Of a DNA stretch of 64,000 nucleotides, positions 41,095 to 49,902 are shown in pieces. Location: assembly GCA_002354655.1 (NCBI GenBank), contig DELY01000015.1, positions 1-64,000 of the forward strand. Direction: 5' to 3'. The notes below the pieces were generated by a model, which saw nothing but the letters and a program-made list of their open reading frames with translations, was not told the origin of the DNA and did no database searches. A program made the position numbers and the translations under genes. Origin of the DNA: Pseudomonas sp. UBA2684 (GTDB lineage Bacteria > Pseudomonadota > Gammaproteobacteria > Pseudomonadales > Pseudomonadaceae). How positions within the stretch are numbered: position 1 is the first letter of the stretch; every line of letters starts with the position of its first letter.

Positions 41095-42573
41095 CTACTC
41101 GGCCGTCTCATCATCCAGCACCATCACCCCGGCGGCCCGCTCGAGCAACTCGGCGGGCAGGCTCTTGCTGGCACGGGCACCGAGCAGTTTGAGGTTTTCC
41201 ACCCGGCTGATGATATTGCCGCGGCCGTCGCAGAGTTTGTTGCGCGCCCCGGCATAGGCCTTGTCCAGCTGTTGCAGGCGCGCGCCGACTTCATCCAGGT
41301 CCTGGATAAAGGCGACGAACTTGTCGTACAGCGCCCCGGCGCGTTCGGCGATTTCACGGGCGTTCTGGCTCTGCCGCTCCTGTCGCCACAAGCTGTCGAT
41401 CACCCGCAAGGTGGCGAGCAAGGTAGTCGGGCTGACGATGACAATATGTTGATCAAAGGCCTCCTGAAACAACCCCGGATCGGCCTGCAACGCCGCCGCG
41501 AACGCCGCCTCGATTGGCACGAAGAGCAAGACGAAGTCCAGGCTGTGCAGGCCCTCCAGACGCTGATAATCCTTCAGCGACAGGCCCTTCAAATGGCTGC
41601 GCAGCGACAGCACATGCTGCTTCAGCGCCAGTTGCCGGCTCGGCTCGTCTTCGGCGGCAATAAACTGCTGGTAAGCGGTGAGGCTGACCTTGGCGTCCAC
41701 CACCACCTGCTTGTCGCCCGGCAGCTGGATCAGCACATCCGGCTGGAAGCGCTCGCCGTCGGCGCTCTTCAGGCTGACCTGGGTCTGGTACTCGCGGCCC
41801 TTCTCCAGACCGGCGTGTTCCAGTACCCGCTCCAGTACCAACTCGCCCCAGTTGCCCTGGGTTTTCTGGCCCTTGAGGGCGCGCGTCAGGTTGGTCGCTT
41901 CATCACCCAGGCGCTGATTGAGCTGTTGCAGGCGCTCCAGCTCCTTGCCCAGGGAAAAGCGCTCGCGGGCTTCCTGCTGGTAGCTTTCTTCCACGCGTTT
42001 TTCGAAGGACTGGATGCGTTCCTTGAGCGGGTCGAGCAACTGGCCGAGCTGCTGCTGGCTGGTCTCGGCAAAGCGCTGCTCACGCTCATCGAAGATCTTG
42101 CCGGCCAGCTCGGCGAATTGCGCGCGCAGTTCATCGCGCGCGCCTTGCAGGTCATTCAGGCGTTGTTGGTGGTTGTCCTGCTGTTCTTTCAATTCGGCGC
42201 TCAGACCGGCGCGCTGGGCATCCAGACGACGGATTTCGCCTTCCTGCTGCTCACGCTGGGCATGCCAGGCCAGGGCCGCGTCGCGGGCGATCTGGCGCTC
42301 CTGTTGCAGCAAGTCGCTTTCGCGGCGCAGTGCCGCCAGCTCGGCCTGCTGATCGGCCTTGATCTCGATAATCTCGGCGATTTCCTGGCGGCTGGCATCG
42401 AGCTGTGCGCTCAGCCCCGCCTGGGCCAATTGCGCGCTGCCCAGGCGCTCCTGCAACAGGCTGCACTCGAACTGCGCACTGGCCGCCCGCCGTTGCAGCG
42501 ACCACGCCAGCAGCAGCAAGGGCACGGCACCGCTCGCAAGGCCGATCAGCAGACTGGGTAGATCAATTGGCAT
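41095..42573 (-). CDS. rmuC: DNA recombination protein RmuC
   Basis: The 492-residue protein begins with a membrane anchor (LLIGLASGAVPLLLLAWSL), continues as a long coiled coil (about 30-210), and ends in the RmuC nuclease-like domain with GNWGELVLERVLEHAGLEKG, DVLIQLPGDKQVVVDAKVSL and LDFVLLFVPIEAAFA. The conserved Asp-Lys (VDAKVS) is the restriction-endonuclease-fold core. RmuC limits inversion between short inverted repeats. It is convergent with the hydrolase pair. Confidence 0.95.
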   Translation of the reverse strand: MPIDLPSLLIGLASGAVPLLLLAWSLQRRAASAQFECSLLQERLGSAQLAQAGLSAQLDASRQEIAEIIEIKADQQAELAALRRESDLLQQERQIARDAALAWHAQREQQEGEIRRLDAQRAGLSAELKEQQDNHQQRLNDLQGARDELRAQFAELAGKIFDEREQRFAETSQQQLGQLLDPLKERIQSFEKRVEESYQQEARERFSLGKELERLQQLNQRLGDEATNLTRALKGQKTQGNWGELVLERVLEHAGLEKGREYQTQVSLKSADGERFQPDVLIQLPGDKQVVVDAKVSLTAYQQFIAAEDEPSRQLALKQHVLSLRSHLKGLSLKDYQRLEGLHSLDFVLLFVPIEAAFAAALQADPGLFQEAFDQHIVIVSPTTLLATLRVIDSLWRQERQSQNAREIAERAGALYDKFVAFIQDLDEVGARLQQLDKAYAGARNKLCDGRGNIISRVENLKLLGARASKSLPAELLERAAGVMVLDDETAE

Positions 42574-42637
42574 AAGCAGCTCCGCGCAAGACTGCCGGGC
42601 AGTATACCCAGGCCCGTGCAGAGCGGTCAGGCGTGGA

Positions 42638-43045
42638 TCAGAGGTGCGTCAGCAGGCGTGTGGCTTCTTGCGAGCCTTGCGCAGCGGCCAACTCCAGCCA
42701 ATGACGGGCTTGCTGAGGTTCGTGGTTACGCGGCTGGCTACAGAACCGGCCCAACTCCAGCTGCGCGCGACGATCGCCGGCACGCGCCGCTTGGCGCAGC
42801 AGTTCGAAACCGATACGCCGATCACGGGTGTTCCCGCAATCACGGCAGAGCAATTGGCCCAGGCGACTTTGCGCCACAACCACGCCCTGACGTGCGGGTT
42901 GCTTGAGCAGGCGTCCGGCAAACCGCTTCACGCTCGGCGCATGGCCGAAACGCGGGCTATCCAACAGCCAGAGTGCAACGCGCAAAGGCAGGCGCGAACG
43001 GGAAGACACTGCATGAGCAGGTAAAGCGGGGAGTGCGCGGGGCAT
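42638..43045 (-). CDS. Sel1-like repeat protein, 135 aa
   Basis: The ATG at 43045 opens a product with a basic N-terminus. Two to three Sel1-like units follow: GVVVAQSRLGQLLCRDCGNT, IGFELLRQAARAGDRRAQLE, LGRFC..., ARHWLELAAAQGSQEATRLL. It is a likely scaffold or regulator; the partner is not evident. It is upstream of rmuC on the same strand but 64 bases away. Confidence 0.8.
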   Translation of the reverse strand: MPRALPALPAHAVSSRSRLPLRVALWLLDSPRFGHAPSVKRFAGRLLKQPARQGVVVAQSRLGQLLCRDCGNTRDRRIGFELLRQAARAGDRRAQLELGRFCSQPRNHEPQQARHWLELAAAQGSQEATRLLTHL

Positions 43046-43667
43046 AAAGAAACAGCGGTAGCCGGAAAGGCGCGCAACTCTACACCTTTTTTCGCCGAGG
43101 TAAAGCCCGGTAAATCGCCCTTAACCGCGGCCTAGAGCAAGCGCTTGGGACAATCCACAGAAGCTGTGGATAAGTCAGTGGACAACATGGGAGCAAGCGC
43201 CCTGATCACTGATGGTATGGGGCCTGCGGTCAAACTGACGATTTTTTCACCAGCGAAAAAAATTCATATTTTTCATTGACTTAAAAAATCCTTATGCAGA
43301 ATCAAGGATTTACGCCTATCACAAACTCATCCTTGACAAGGCGCTTCGCAATTGTGCACAAGTTTATTCGCCGGCCCTCTGGCATGCCCTTTTTCAGGGC
43401 ATTTGCCGGGCCTGACAGGGCCGTTGCCCGGCCCTGCGCACAGGCCGCTCAATGCACCTCGCCAGCCTGGCGCTTGCCAGCGAGAGCGGCGCAACGGCTT
43501 GTGCAGACAAACACCCACTCGACAGACACCGCCCAAGTTCAAGCGACGGCGGCCTAGCGTGGAATGGCCAGGGACACATTCGCTGCGACTGCGCCAAGCC
43601 GGTGCGCGCGCCGTCATCGATTCACCTATAGGGCAACCATCGCTGCGAATGCCCGACGTACGGTCCA
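43046..43667. other. Gene-free stretch of about 620 bp
   Basis: Contains a DnaA-box dyad (43153-43173), an AT-rich tract near 43240-43300 that could be a promoter region, and otherwise GC-rich sequence with only unsupported frames. The toxin gene ends at its right edge. Confidence 0.4.
43153..43173. promoter_or_regulatory. DnaA-box dyad, copy 2
   Basis: ATCCACAG and CTGTGGAT form an eight-base dyad with an AAG spacer; the right arm extends to a nine-base TGTGGATAA, the complement of a perfect DnaA box. It is nearly identical to the dyad at 20189-20209. Confidence 0.45.
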
Positions 43668-44420
43668 TCACGCCGGCAGCGGCAAACTCCCCGCCACCAG
43701 GAAATCATCCCAGCGGAACACCCGCGGCGTGTCCGGCGCCTGGGCATTCTTGAAAGCCACGTAACTGGCCGTGGTTTCGCACAACCAGGCCATCACGTTG
43801 CGCGGCCGCTTTTCCGCCAGCGCTTGCGGGATATACAGGGCAGCGTTGAGCCCGCCCAACGGGCAACGCGCCGAACGATACTCGAAGGCTTCGACCCCAG
43901 CGGCGCGCATCGCCGCGCCCAGCGCCTGGGTCGGCCGATAATCGCTCGGGTGGCTAAGCTGCGCCTGGAAGTCGCTGAACGGCGCCTGCTGCAATTGAAT
44001 ACCGCGCGCGACCTGGTAGCGCGCTTCAAACGAAGAGTGCTCGGAAAGAATGCGGCCGCTGGGTGGCACGCTGGTCATGCCATCCCACAGCACGAAACGG
44101 TAATAGGCCGCCTCAGCCATTGCCGTATCCAGACGCAGAGCGGCATAGAACAGACTGGGCTCGTGCACCGTGCCGAAACGCGAGCCCCAGCGCAGCGGCG
44201 GATAGCGGAAGGGGGTTTTCAATAAGTAATGCAATGGCTCGGCACTGCGCGGCAACGGCGGCTTGCTGGTTTCCAGCAACTCTTCCAGCAGTGCCTGCTC
44301 GGCCAGGTTACCCACCAATTGCAGGGTGGCGACCTGCTCCTGACTCTCGACCAGCCGCACCAGACGCCCCCGCAGCGGTTTGAGTTGCTCGCTACCGCGG
44401 CACTCCTGCCAAATGTCCAT
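43668..44420 (-). CDS. RES-family toxin (NAD-degrading), 250 aa
   Basis: The product carries the RES domain: GRLVRLVESQEQVATLQLVG near the N-terminus, RFGTVHEPSLFYAALRLDTA with the conserved Arg and Glu (FYAA...AEAAYYR), and a late Ser-containing block (VEAFEYRSARCPLGGLN). RES toxins such as MbcT consume NAD+. It lies 102 bases downstream of an Xre/MbcA-type antitoxin gene on the same strand, the standard order of this toxin-antitoxin type. It starts at 44420 behind GGAAT. Confidence 0.88.
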   Translation of the reverse strand: MDIWQECRGSEQLKPLRGRLVRLVESQEQVATLQLVGNLAEQALLEELLETSKPPLPRSAEPLHYLLKTPFRYPPLRWGSRFGTVHEPSLFYAALRLDTAMAEAAYYRFVLWDGMTSVPPSGRILSEHSSFEARYQVARGIQLQQAPFSDFQAQLSHPSDYRPTQALGAAMRAAGVEAFEYRSARCPLGGLNAALYIPQALAEKRPRNVMAWLCETTASYVAFKNAQAPDTPRVFRWDDFLVAGSLPLPA

Positions 44421-44522
44421 GGCGGTTATTCCTTATCCGAGTGATCGCCAGAATCGTCGGCCGGGTGAAATCCGCGCGTATCAGAAGGCGTCCTCGCGCC
44501 ATCCACCCGACAGGCTGTGTGC

Positions 44523-44891
44523 CTAAACCTTCCCGCGGATCGCGTCGAGGTACTCCACCACGTGCACCAACCCCTGCACTTGCACCATCAACGCCAGGGG
44601 AACGCCCGCCAGGTGACGATTCTCAGTGCGCAAGAAATGCCGCATGTCCTGCAAGTTGCCACCAAACAAAGCAAACAGCGCGCGGTAGGCACGAATCAAC
44701 AACAGCGCCAGCTCACCGGTTTTGCTCTGCGGCCGCAGGCCACTGTCGGCCCAGCGCGTGATCGCCGTGCGGTGCACGCCAACGATGTTGGCCAGCTCCT
44801 GTTGCGTCAGTCCAAGCTGCTCGCGGGTATTGAGCAAGGCTTTAGCCAATACCGCATCGGCATCGGCAACCGGTCGAACAAGTGCGCTCAT
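44523..44891 (-). CDS. Xre/MbcA/ParS-type antitoxin
   Basis: From the ATG at 44891 (a TTG-initiated longer frame lacks a site) the 122-residue product has an N-terminal helix-turn-helix (LLNTREQLGLTQQELANIVG, VHRTAITRWADSG). The C-terminal toxin-binding domain reads LIRAYRALFALFGGNLQDMR, HFLRTENRHLAGVPLALM, LVHVVEYLDAIRGKV; the closing pattern is the DUF2384 signature. It neutralises the RES toxin and represses the operon. Position and order match known RES-Xre pairs. Confidence 0.88.
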   Translation of the reverse strand: MSALVRPVADADAVLAKALLNTREQLGLTQQELANIVGVHRTAITRWADSGLRPQSKTGELALLLIRAYRALFALFGGNLQDMRHFLRTENRHLAGVPLALMVQVQGLVHVVEYLDAIRGKV

Positions 44892-45034
44892 AGCGCTCGC
44901 CCTCAGTGATTCATCTGCAACAAGTCTAATACTCAATGACGTAAATACACAAATCGCGCACAGCGATGATTGGCAGCCCGAGACGCATGGGTTAACGTCC
45001 TGACTCCCAACCGCCCGACGATGGATGCGTGCCC

Positions 45035-47647
45035 ATGATCAGCCGGCGCAACTGGCTGCGAATCACCAGCGTGCTCACCCTGCTGATGCTGCTCGGTGGC
45101 GCCAGCTACTTCAGCTGGACGCGCTTGCTGGAGCGCCAACACATCCGTGATTTTGCCTGGCAGGGCTTGAGCCTATCGCGGGACGGCATTCACCTGGCAC
45201 ACCTCGCGCTGCTGCAGCACACCGCAGCAGGCCAGATGCGCATACAGGCCGAGCACCTGCACCTGAGCTGGCGGCAATTCAGCGCATCGCTGCCGTTGTG
45301 GCAGCACATTCGGCTCGGCCGGCTCACGGTCGCCTGGCACCCCGCGGCCGACTCGCCAGCGGCGGCGCCAAGCAGCACGCCAGTGGATCTCGAGCAACTC
45401 GGCAGTTGGCTGACACAAGTACCGCGCAGCCTGGGTATCGATGACTTTTCTGCCGAACTGCCCTGCGCCAGCGGCCGCTGCACGCTGCAGGGCGACCTGC
45501 AACTGCTCAAGCAAGCGCAGACGCCATTGGACATACAGCTTCAGCTCACGCTGCGGCACGACGACGCACGCCTGGCCTGGAGCGCACGCCTGCAAGGCGA
45601 GGCCGAGGCGCTGGAGTTACAACTGGCGCTGGCCATCAACGATCAAGCACAACTCGGTTTGCACAGCAGCGTACATAACAGCCCTACCGGGCCACTGTGG
45701 CGCGGCAACCTGTCCGCCCCCAACCTCAGCCAGACCGCCGTGCTGCAAGACTGGTTAAGCGAGTGGGCGCTGCCCCTTGAGTACCCCGCACCAAACGCAC
45801 CGAACGCCAGCCACCTGGCAGCGAACTGGCACCTGCAATTAACCCCCGGCGCCCTCGACCTGGAACGGCTGCGCACCGCCACCGGCCAACTCGATGCCAG
45901 CCTCACCCTGCCTGAACCGTGGACCCTGCCGGGCCTTGGCCGGCTACAGGGCAATTTCACCCTCGCCGCGCGCGCACTGAATGGACAATGGTTCGCCGAG
46001 CAACTGAGCGCCGACCTGCAACTCGACGAACTCACCGCCGCGCAACTGCGCGAGTTACCCGAGGCGCTGCGCCCGACCTCACTGCACCTGAACATCCAGC
46101 CGACCGCCCAGTTCAGCGAGCTGCCAAGCAATCTGGCCGAGCGCGCCCTGCCACTGGCAATCCAGCTGAGCAGCAGTGGTCCGAGCAGCGTCGAACTGCA
46201 CGCCAAACTGGCCCTGGCCAATGCACCGCCCTGGGCCCTGCAAGTGGTCGATGCACAACTTGCCGCCAACAGCACCAACCTTGCATTCGATAGTTGGACA
46301 CTGAGCAACCTGCAAGCCCGACTCGAGCTCAATGGTTACCTGGATGGCGAACACCTGAATCTGCACCTGAAACAAGGCTCGCAACTCAGCCTGGGCCAGT
46401 TGAGCAGCGCCGAACTGCACCTACAGCAGCTGCTCGCCAACACAACCGGCCTGCAGCTGCGGGCCCAACTCCAGGCCGGCCGCTGGCGCACCTGGCAGTT
46501 GGACGGCCCCACCAGGGTGACGGCGCAACGTATCGAACATGCCAGCCTCACCCCACAAGGCTGGCGCTGGCACGGGCAGTTGACTGCGAGCGAAGAACGC
46601 ATCGCGCTAAACGGCCAGTTGGCCACGGATGGCGACCTGCAGCTAAACCTGCAACTGCAACAAAACCCAGGCGACGGCCTGCTGCTGTCCGCCCAGTTGC
46701 CGGAAGTATTTCTCCGGGCGGGCAATCCGCTGGCCAAGACCCTGGCCGCCTGGCCGGCGTTGCTCGACCTGAACAACGGCCGCCTGAGCGCTAACGCCAC
46801 ACTGCGCCTGGCCGCCAACCGCACCTCACCGGAGATACAACTTGAGCTCAGCAGCACAGGCCTTGCCGGCATCTATGACCGCACCGCACTGAGCGGCCTG
46901 GACGGCCACCTGCAACTCAGCCTGGAGCAACAACGGCTGCACCTGGTGGTTGACTCGCTACGCCTGGAACAGGCCGACCCCGGCATCCCCATTGGCCCAC
47001 TGCAACTGCGCGGCCGTTACGACGCCGTGCTGGCCCAACTGGATAAAGGCCGACTCCAGCTGCACCAGGCCCAGAGCGCAGTGATGGGCGGCACGCTCCA
47101 GCTCAATCCCGGCGAGTGGAATCTGGCGCAAGACAGCCTGCTCTTTCCGTTGCAACTGCAAGGTCTGGAACTCGAGCGCTTTTTCACCCTCTACCCAGCG
47201 GAGGGCTTGGCAGGTAACGGCCTAATCGACGGGCACCTGCCACTGCGCATCGGCGCCAACAGCATCGTGATCGAACAGGGGCAATTGACCGCGCGCCAGC
47301 CGGGTGGGCGTTTGCAGTTCCATTCCGAACGCATCCGCGCACTGGGCCGCAGCAACCCGGCCATGCAATTGGTCACGCAATCGCTGGAAGACTTCCGCTT
47401 CACGACCCTGAGCAGCCAGGTCAACTATGATCAGCAGGGCAAATTAAGCCTGGGCATGCGTCTGGAAGGGCAAAATCCAGCCATCGAACAGGGCCGACCG
47501 ATCCACTTCAACATCAACCTGGAGGAAGACATCCCCACCTTGTTGGCAAGCCTGCAACTGACCGATAAGGTCAACGAGATCATCAAGCGGCGGGTGCAGC
47601 AACGCATGCTGGAACGCAATGCGGCAACCGCCCCGAAGGAGCCCTAG
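45035..47647 (+). CDS. ydbH: YdbH family AsmA-like envelope protein
   Basis: An 870-residue protein, anchored by an N-terminal helix (ITSVLTLLMLLGGASYFSW), then almost wholly periplasmic and rich in beta-strand repeats of Leu/Gln type, ending in the conserved region GRLQFHSERIRALGRSNPAM to IPTLLASLQLTDKVNEIIKR. It belongs to the AsmA-like bridge proteins thought to ferry phospholipid between membranes with YnbE. The ATG at 45035 is preferred to a GTG two codons earlier. ynbE and ydbL follow at once. Confidence 0.9.
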   Translation: MISRRNWLRITSVLTLLMLLGGASYFSWTRLLERQHIRDFAWQGLSLSRDGIHLAHLALLQHTAAGQMRIQAEHLHLSWRQFSASLPLWQHIRLGRLTVAWHPAADSPAAAPSSTPVDLEQLGSWLTQVPRSLGIDDFSAELPCASGRCTLQGDLQLLKQAQTPLDIQLQLTLRHDDARLAWSARLQGEAEALELQLALAINDQAQLGLHSSVHNSPTGPLWRGNLSAPNLSQTAVLQDWLSEWALPLEYPAPNAPNASHLAANWHLQLTPGALDLERLRTATGQLDASLTLPEPWTLPGLGRLQGNFTLAARALNGQWFAEQLSADLQLDELTAAQLRELPEALRPTSLHLNIQPTAQFSELPSNLAERALPLAIQLSSSGPSSVELHAKLALANAPPWALQVVDAQLAANSTNLAFDSWTLSNLQARLELNGYLDGEHLNLHLKQGSQLSLGQLSSAELHLQQLLANTTGLQLRAQLQAGRWRTWQLDGPTRVTAQRIEHASLTPQGWRWHGQLTASEERIALNGQLATDGDLQLNLQLQQNPGDGLLLSAQLPEVFLRAGNPLAKTLAAWPALLDLNNGRLSANATLRLAANRTSPEIQLELSSTGLAGIYDRTALSGLDGHLQLSLEQQRLHLVVDSLRLEQADPGIPIGPLQLRGRYDAVLAQLDKGRLQLHQAQSAVMGGTLQLNPGEWNLAQDSLLFPLQLQGLELERFFTLYPAEGLAGNGLIDGHLPLRIGANSIVIEQGQLTARQPGGRLQFHSERIRALGRSNPAMQLVTQSLEDFRFTTLSSQVNYDQQGKLSLGMRLEGQNPAIEQGRPIHFNINLEEDIPTLLASLQLTDKVNEIIKRRVQQRMLERNAATAPKEP

Positions 47648-47675
47648 TGGCCTGTACGCAACCAAGGAGAGCGCC

Positions 47676-47867
47676 ATGCGCTTGCATCGCTGTTTCACCG
47701 CCCTACTGCTGGGCCTGCTGAGCACGGCCTGTACCCCCACGGTACAGCTGGCGATGCCCAATGAGCCGATCAATATCAACCTCAACGTGAAGATCGAGCA
47801 CGAAATCTACATCAAGGTGGATAAAGCCCTGGACAGCATGTTCAGCGAATCCAGCGGCCTGTTTTGA
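47676..47867 (+). CDS. ynbE: YnbE family lipoprotein
   Basis: A 63-residue protein behind AAGGAGAG at 47676. The signal ends in a lipobox (LLSTACTP, Cys19). The mature part PNEPININLNVKIEHEIYIKVD is the conserved YnbE core, which in E. coli forms an outer-membrane stack with YdbH. It ends FSESSGLF. Its neighbours confirm the assignment. Confidence 0.93.
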   Translation: MRLHRCFTALLLGLLSTACTPTVQLAMPNEPININLNVKIEHEIYIKVDKALDSMFSESSGLF

Positions 47868-47878
47868 GGAGCACGACC

Positions 47879-48226
47879 ATGAGCCTGACTAAATCCATCG
47901 CCAGCCTGCTACTGCTGCTCAGCCTGAGCCTGCCGGCCTTCGCCCTGAACCTCAACGAAGCCATGTCCGCCCTCGGCGACGCCAAAGCCAGCGGCCAACT
48001 CGGCGAAATGCCCAACGGCTACCTCGGCGTAGTCAGTGCAAGCGGCAGCCAGGCCGACGAGATTGCCCGCCTGATCAACCAGGCCCGCCGCACCGAATAC
48101 CAGAAGCTAGCGACCCAGAACGGCATCCAACTCAGCGACGTAGAAGCCATCGCCGGGCAAAAAGCCATCGACAAGACCCCGCCCGGGCAGTACATCCAAC
48201 TGCAAGGGCAGTGGCGGCGAAAGTAA
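47879..48226 (+). CDS. ydbL: YdbL family (DUF1318) periplasmic protein
   Basis: The 115-residue product starts at 47879 behind GAGGAG, 11 bases after ynbE. A signal peptide (MSLTKSIASLLLLLSLSLPA, then FALNLNEAM) precedes the DUF1318 domain: LGEMPNGYLGVV, EIARLINQARRTEYQKLA, AIAGQKAIDKTPPGQYIQLQ. In E. coli it acts as a chaperone for the YdbH-YnbE complex. A strong terminator follows. Confidence 0.93.
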   Translation: MSLTKSIASLLLLLSLSLPAFALNLNEAMSALGDAKASGQLGEMPNGYLGVVSASGSQADEIARLINQARRTEYQKLATQNGIQLSDVEAIAGQKAIDKTPPGQYIQLQGQWRRK

Positions 48227-48255
48227 ACCGGCAACCGTTAGCCACACAGAAAAAC

Positions 48256-48289
48256 AAAAACCCCTGAAGCGCAAACTTCAGGGGTTTTT
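48256..48289 (+). terminator. Terminator of ydbH-ynbE-ydbL
   Basis: AAAAACCCCTGAAG and CTTCAGGGGTTTTT form a 14-base perfect stem ending in T residues, 30 bases past the ydbL stop. Confidence 0.92.
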
Positions 48290-48427
48290 CTACCAACCAA
48301 CACGAAGAGCATGGTCGGTATCGTGTCTGAAATGATGAGGTTTACTGAGAACTCAGGCGGTCAATGACGGACTGCAAACAGGTGATTTGGCCCGAATTTA
48401 GTCCTAAGCTTTCCGCCAAAAAAGAAA

Positions 48428-48461
48428 AAGCCCCTGAAGTATTTAATAACTTCAAGGGCTT
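48428..48461 (-). terminator. Terminator of tRNA-Ser
   Basis: AAGCCCCTGAAGT and ACTTCAAGGGCTT pair with one mismatch around an eight-base loop. The minus strand ends in TTTTTCTTT. Its loop-side sequence is close to that of the ydbL terminator. Confidence 0.85.
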
Positions 48462-48476
48462 AGACGTATTGCTATA

Positions 48477-48566
48477 TGGCGGGAAGATAGGGATTTGAAC
48501 CCTAGGTGCTATCGCTAACACAACGGATTTCGAATCCGTCCCGTTCGGCCACTCCGGCATCTTCCC
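48477..48566 (-). tRNA. tRNA-Ser (anticodon CGA)
   Basis: A 90-base class II tRNA with GGGAAGAT acceptor, anticodon stem ACGGA/TCCGT with loop TTCGAAA giving CGA, a long variable arm, GTTCAAATC T-loop and an encoded CCA. Confidence 0.95.
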
Positions 48567-48820
48567 GTGGCGGCGCGCATGATAGCAGCAGAAGCGCGTT
48601 TGGCGAAGCCCGATTAGTAATTTTTTCGCATGCTTTCAGGTGCTTGCGATAACCAGGCGGATAGAACGTGCCCGACAGGCGCGCCTGGGGCGGTTTAGCA
48701 CTGGCCAACAGGCGACTCAAACATGGGCACGCGCGCGGCCAGGGCTCCTTCTACAACAGCGCGCCTCTCCAGAGGCAACCACTCCGAGAACGCCACCGTT
48801 TTTCAGCGTACGACAGCCAA
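48567..48820. other. Intergenic region between tRNA-Ser and purC
   Basis: About 250 bp with no supported frame. It should include the promoter of the tRNA. No repeat was noticed in it. Confidence 0.4.
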
Positions 48821-49690
48821 TCAGGCAGTCAGCTTGATCAACGCTTCGCGGTATTTATCGGCGGTTTTCTGTGCGACGTCGGCGGGTACTGCCGGGGCTG
48901 GCGGCTCTTTGTTCCAGCCGGTGGACTCCAGCCAGTCACGGACGAATTGTTTGTCAAAGCTCGGTGGATTCTTCCCTTCGACGTAGCTTTCCGCCGGCCA
49001 GAAACGGCTGGAGTCGGGCGTCAGCACTTCATCCATCAGGGTTAGGGTGCCGTCTTCATCCAGGCCGAACTCGAATTTGGTGTCGGCGATGATGATGCCG
49101 CGGGTGGCAGCGTATTCGACGGCGGCGCTGTACAGGGCGATGGAGGTGTCGCGCACCTTGGCTGCCAGTTCGGCACCGATGATCGCCTCACAGCGCTCGA
49201 AGGAGATGTTTTCGTCGTGGTCGCCAACGGCGGCCTTGGTCGACGGAGTGAAGATCGGCTGCGCCAGCTTGGAGGCTTCCTGCAGGCCTGCTGGCAGTTG
49301 AATGCCGCAGACGGTGCCGCTCTTCTGGTACTCCTTCCAGCCGGAACCAACGATATAACCACGCACGATGGCTTCCACCGCGACCGGCTTGAGGCGTTTG
49401 GCGACCACGGCACGGCCCTCGACCAGCGGCAACTCGGCAGCCGGCACCACGTCTTCGACCTTGTCGCCGGTGAAGTGGTTAGGCACCAGGCCAGCCAGCT
49501 TGGCGAACCAGAAGTTGGAAATCGCGGTGAGGATCTTGCCCTTGTCCGGGATCGGCTCGGCGAGGATCACGTCGAAGGCCGAGAGCCGATCGGTGGCGAC
49601 CATCAACATGCGCTTGGCGTCGATTTCGTAAAGGTCGCGGACTTTGCCCGAGTAGATTTTCTTCAGGCTCAGGGTCGAGGGTGTGGTCAT
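48821..49690 (-). CDS. purC: SAICAR synthetase, long (yeast-like) form
   Basis: It catalyses step 8 of purine synthesis, joining aspartate to CAIR. The ATG at 49690 gives 289 residues. The motifs [17 protein letters not shown] (ATP site), [66 protein letters not shown] and [12 protein letters not shown] belong to the long form found in yeast and many beta-proteobacteria. The usual Pseudomonas purC at this spot, next to bamC, is the 236-residue form opening MEKRxELYRGKAKS, from memory. This looks like replacement in place. Confidence 0.93.
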   Translation of the reverse strand: MTTPSTLSLKKIYSGKVRDLYEIDAKRMLMVATDRLSAFDVILAEPIPDKGKILTAISNFWFAKLAGLVPNHFTGDKVEDVVPAAELPLVEGRAVVAKRLKPVAVEAIVRGYIVGSGWKEYQKSGTVCGIQLPAGLQEASKLAQPIFTPSTKAAVGDHDENISFERCEAIIGAELAAKVRDTSIALYSAAVEYAATRGIIIADTKFEFGLDEDGTLTLMDEVLTPDSSRFWPAESYVEGKNPPSFDKQFVRDWLESTGWNKEPPAPAVPADVAQKTADKYREALIKLTA

Positions 49691-49847
49691 ATCGGGATTT
49701 CCGCCTTTAGCGTGAAAGTCGCGCAGCGAGGCCTTCCTGGTCCCCTTCTCCCCCAGGAAGAAGGTGGCGCGTAGCGCCGGATGAGGGCAACGGGCATACG
49801 ACGACGGCGTGGGCATCATTCGTGGCATGCCCGTTAACAAACAAAAC

Positions 49848-49872
49848 AGGCGAAACCCACCGGGTTTCGCCT
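49848..49872 (-). terminator. Terminator of bamC
   Basis: AGGCGAAACCC and GGGTTTCGCCT form an 11-base perfect stem with a three-base loop, then TGTTTTGTTTG on the minus strand. It ends the dapA-bamC unit, so purC is transcribed separately. Confidence 0.85.
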
Positions 49873-49902
49873 ATTGGTATTACACCTGGACGTACAGCCT
49901 GG

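Noticed and set aside
40498-42561. A 687-codon plus-strand open frame overlapping rmuC and the metal hydrolase gene
   Set aside because: It runs through the REP palindrome and antisense of rmuC with no ribosome site; rmuC on the minus strand has clear family motifs.
49700-49800. CCTTCTCCCCCAGG...GAAGG and GGCGCGTAGCGCC as a terminator or mobile element
   Set aside because: It resembles a common low-complexity intergenic sequence; the stems are short and there is no second copy in the window.
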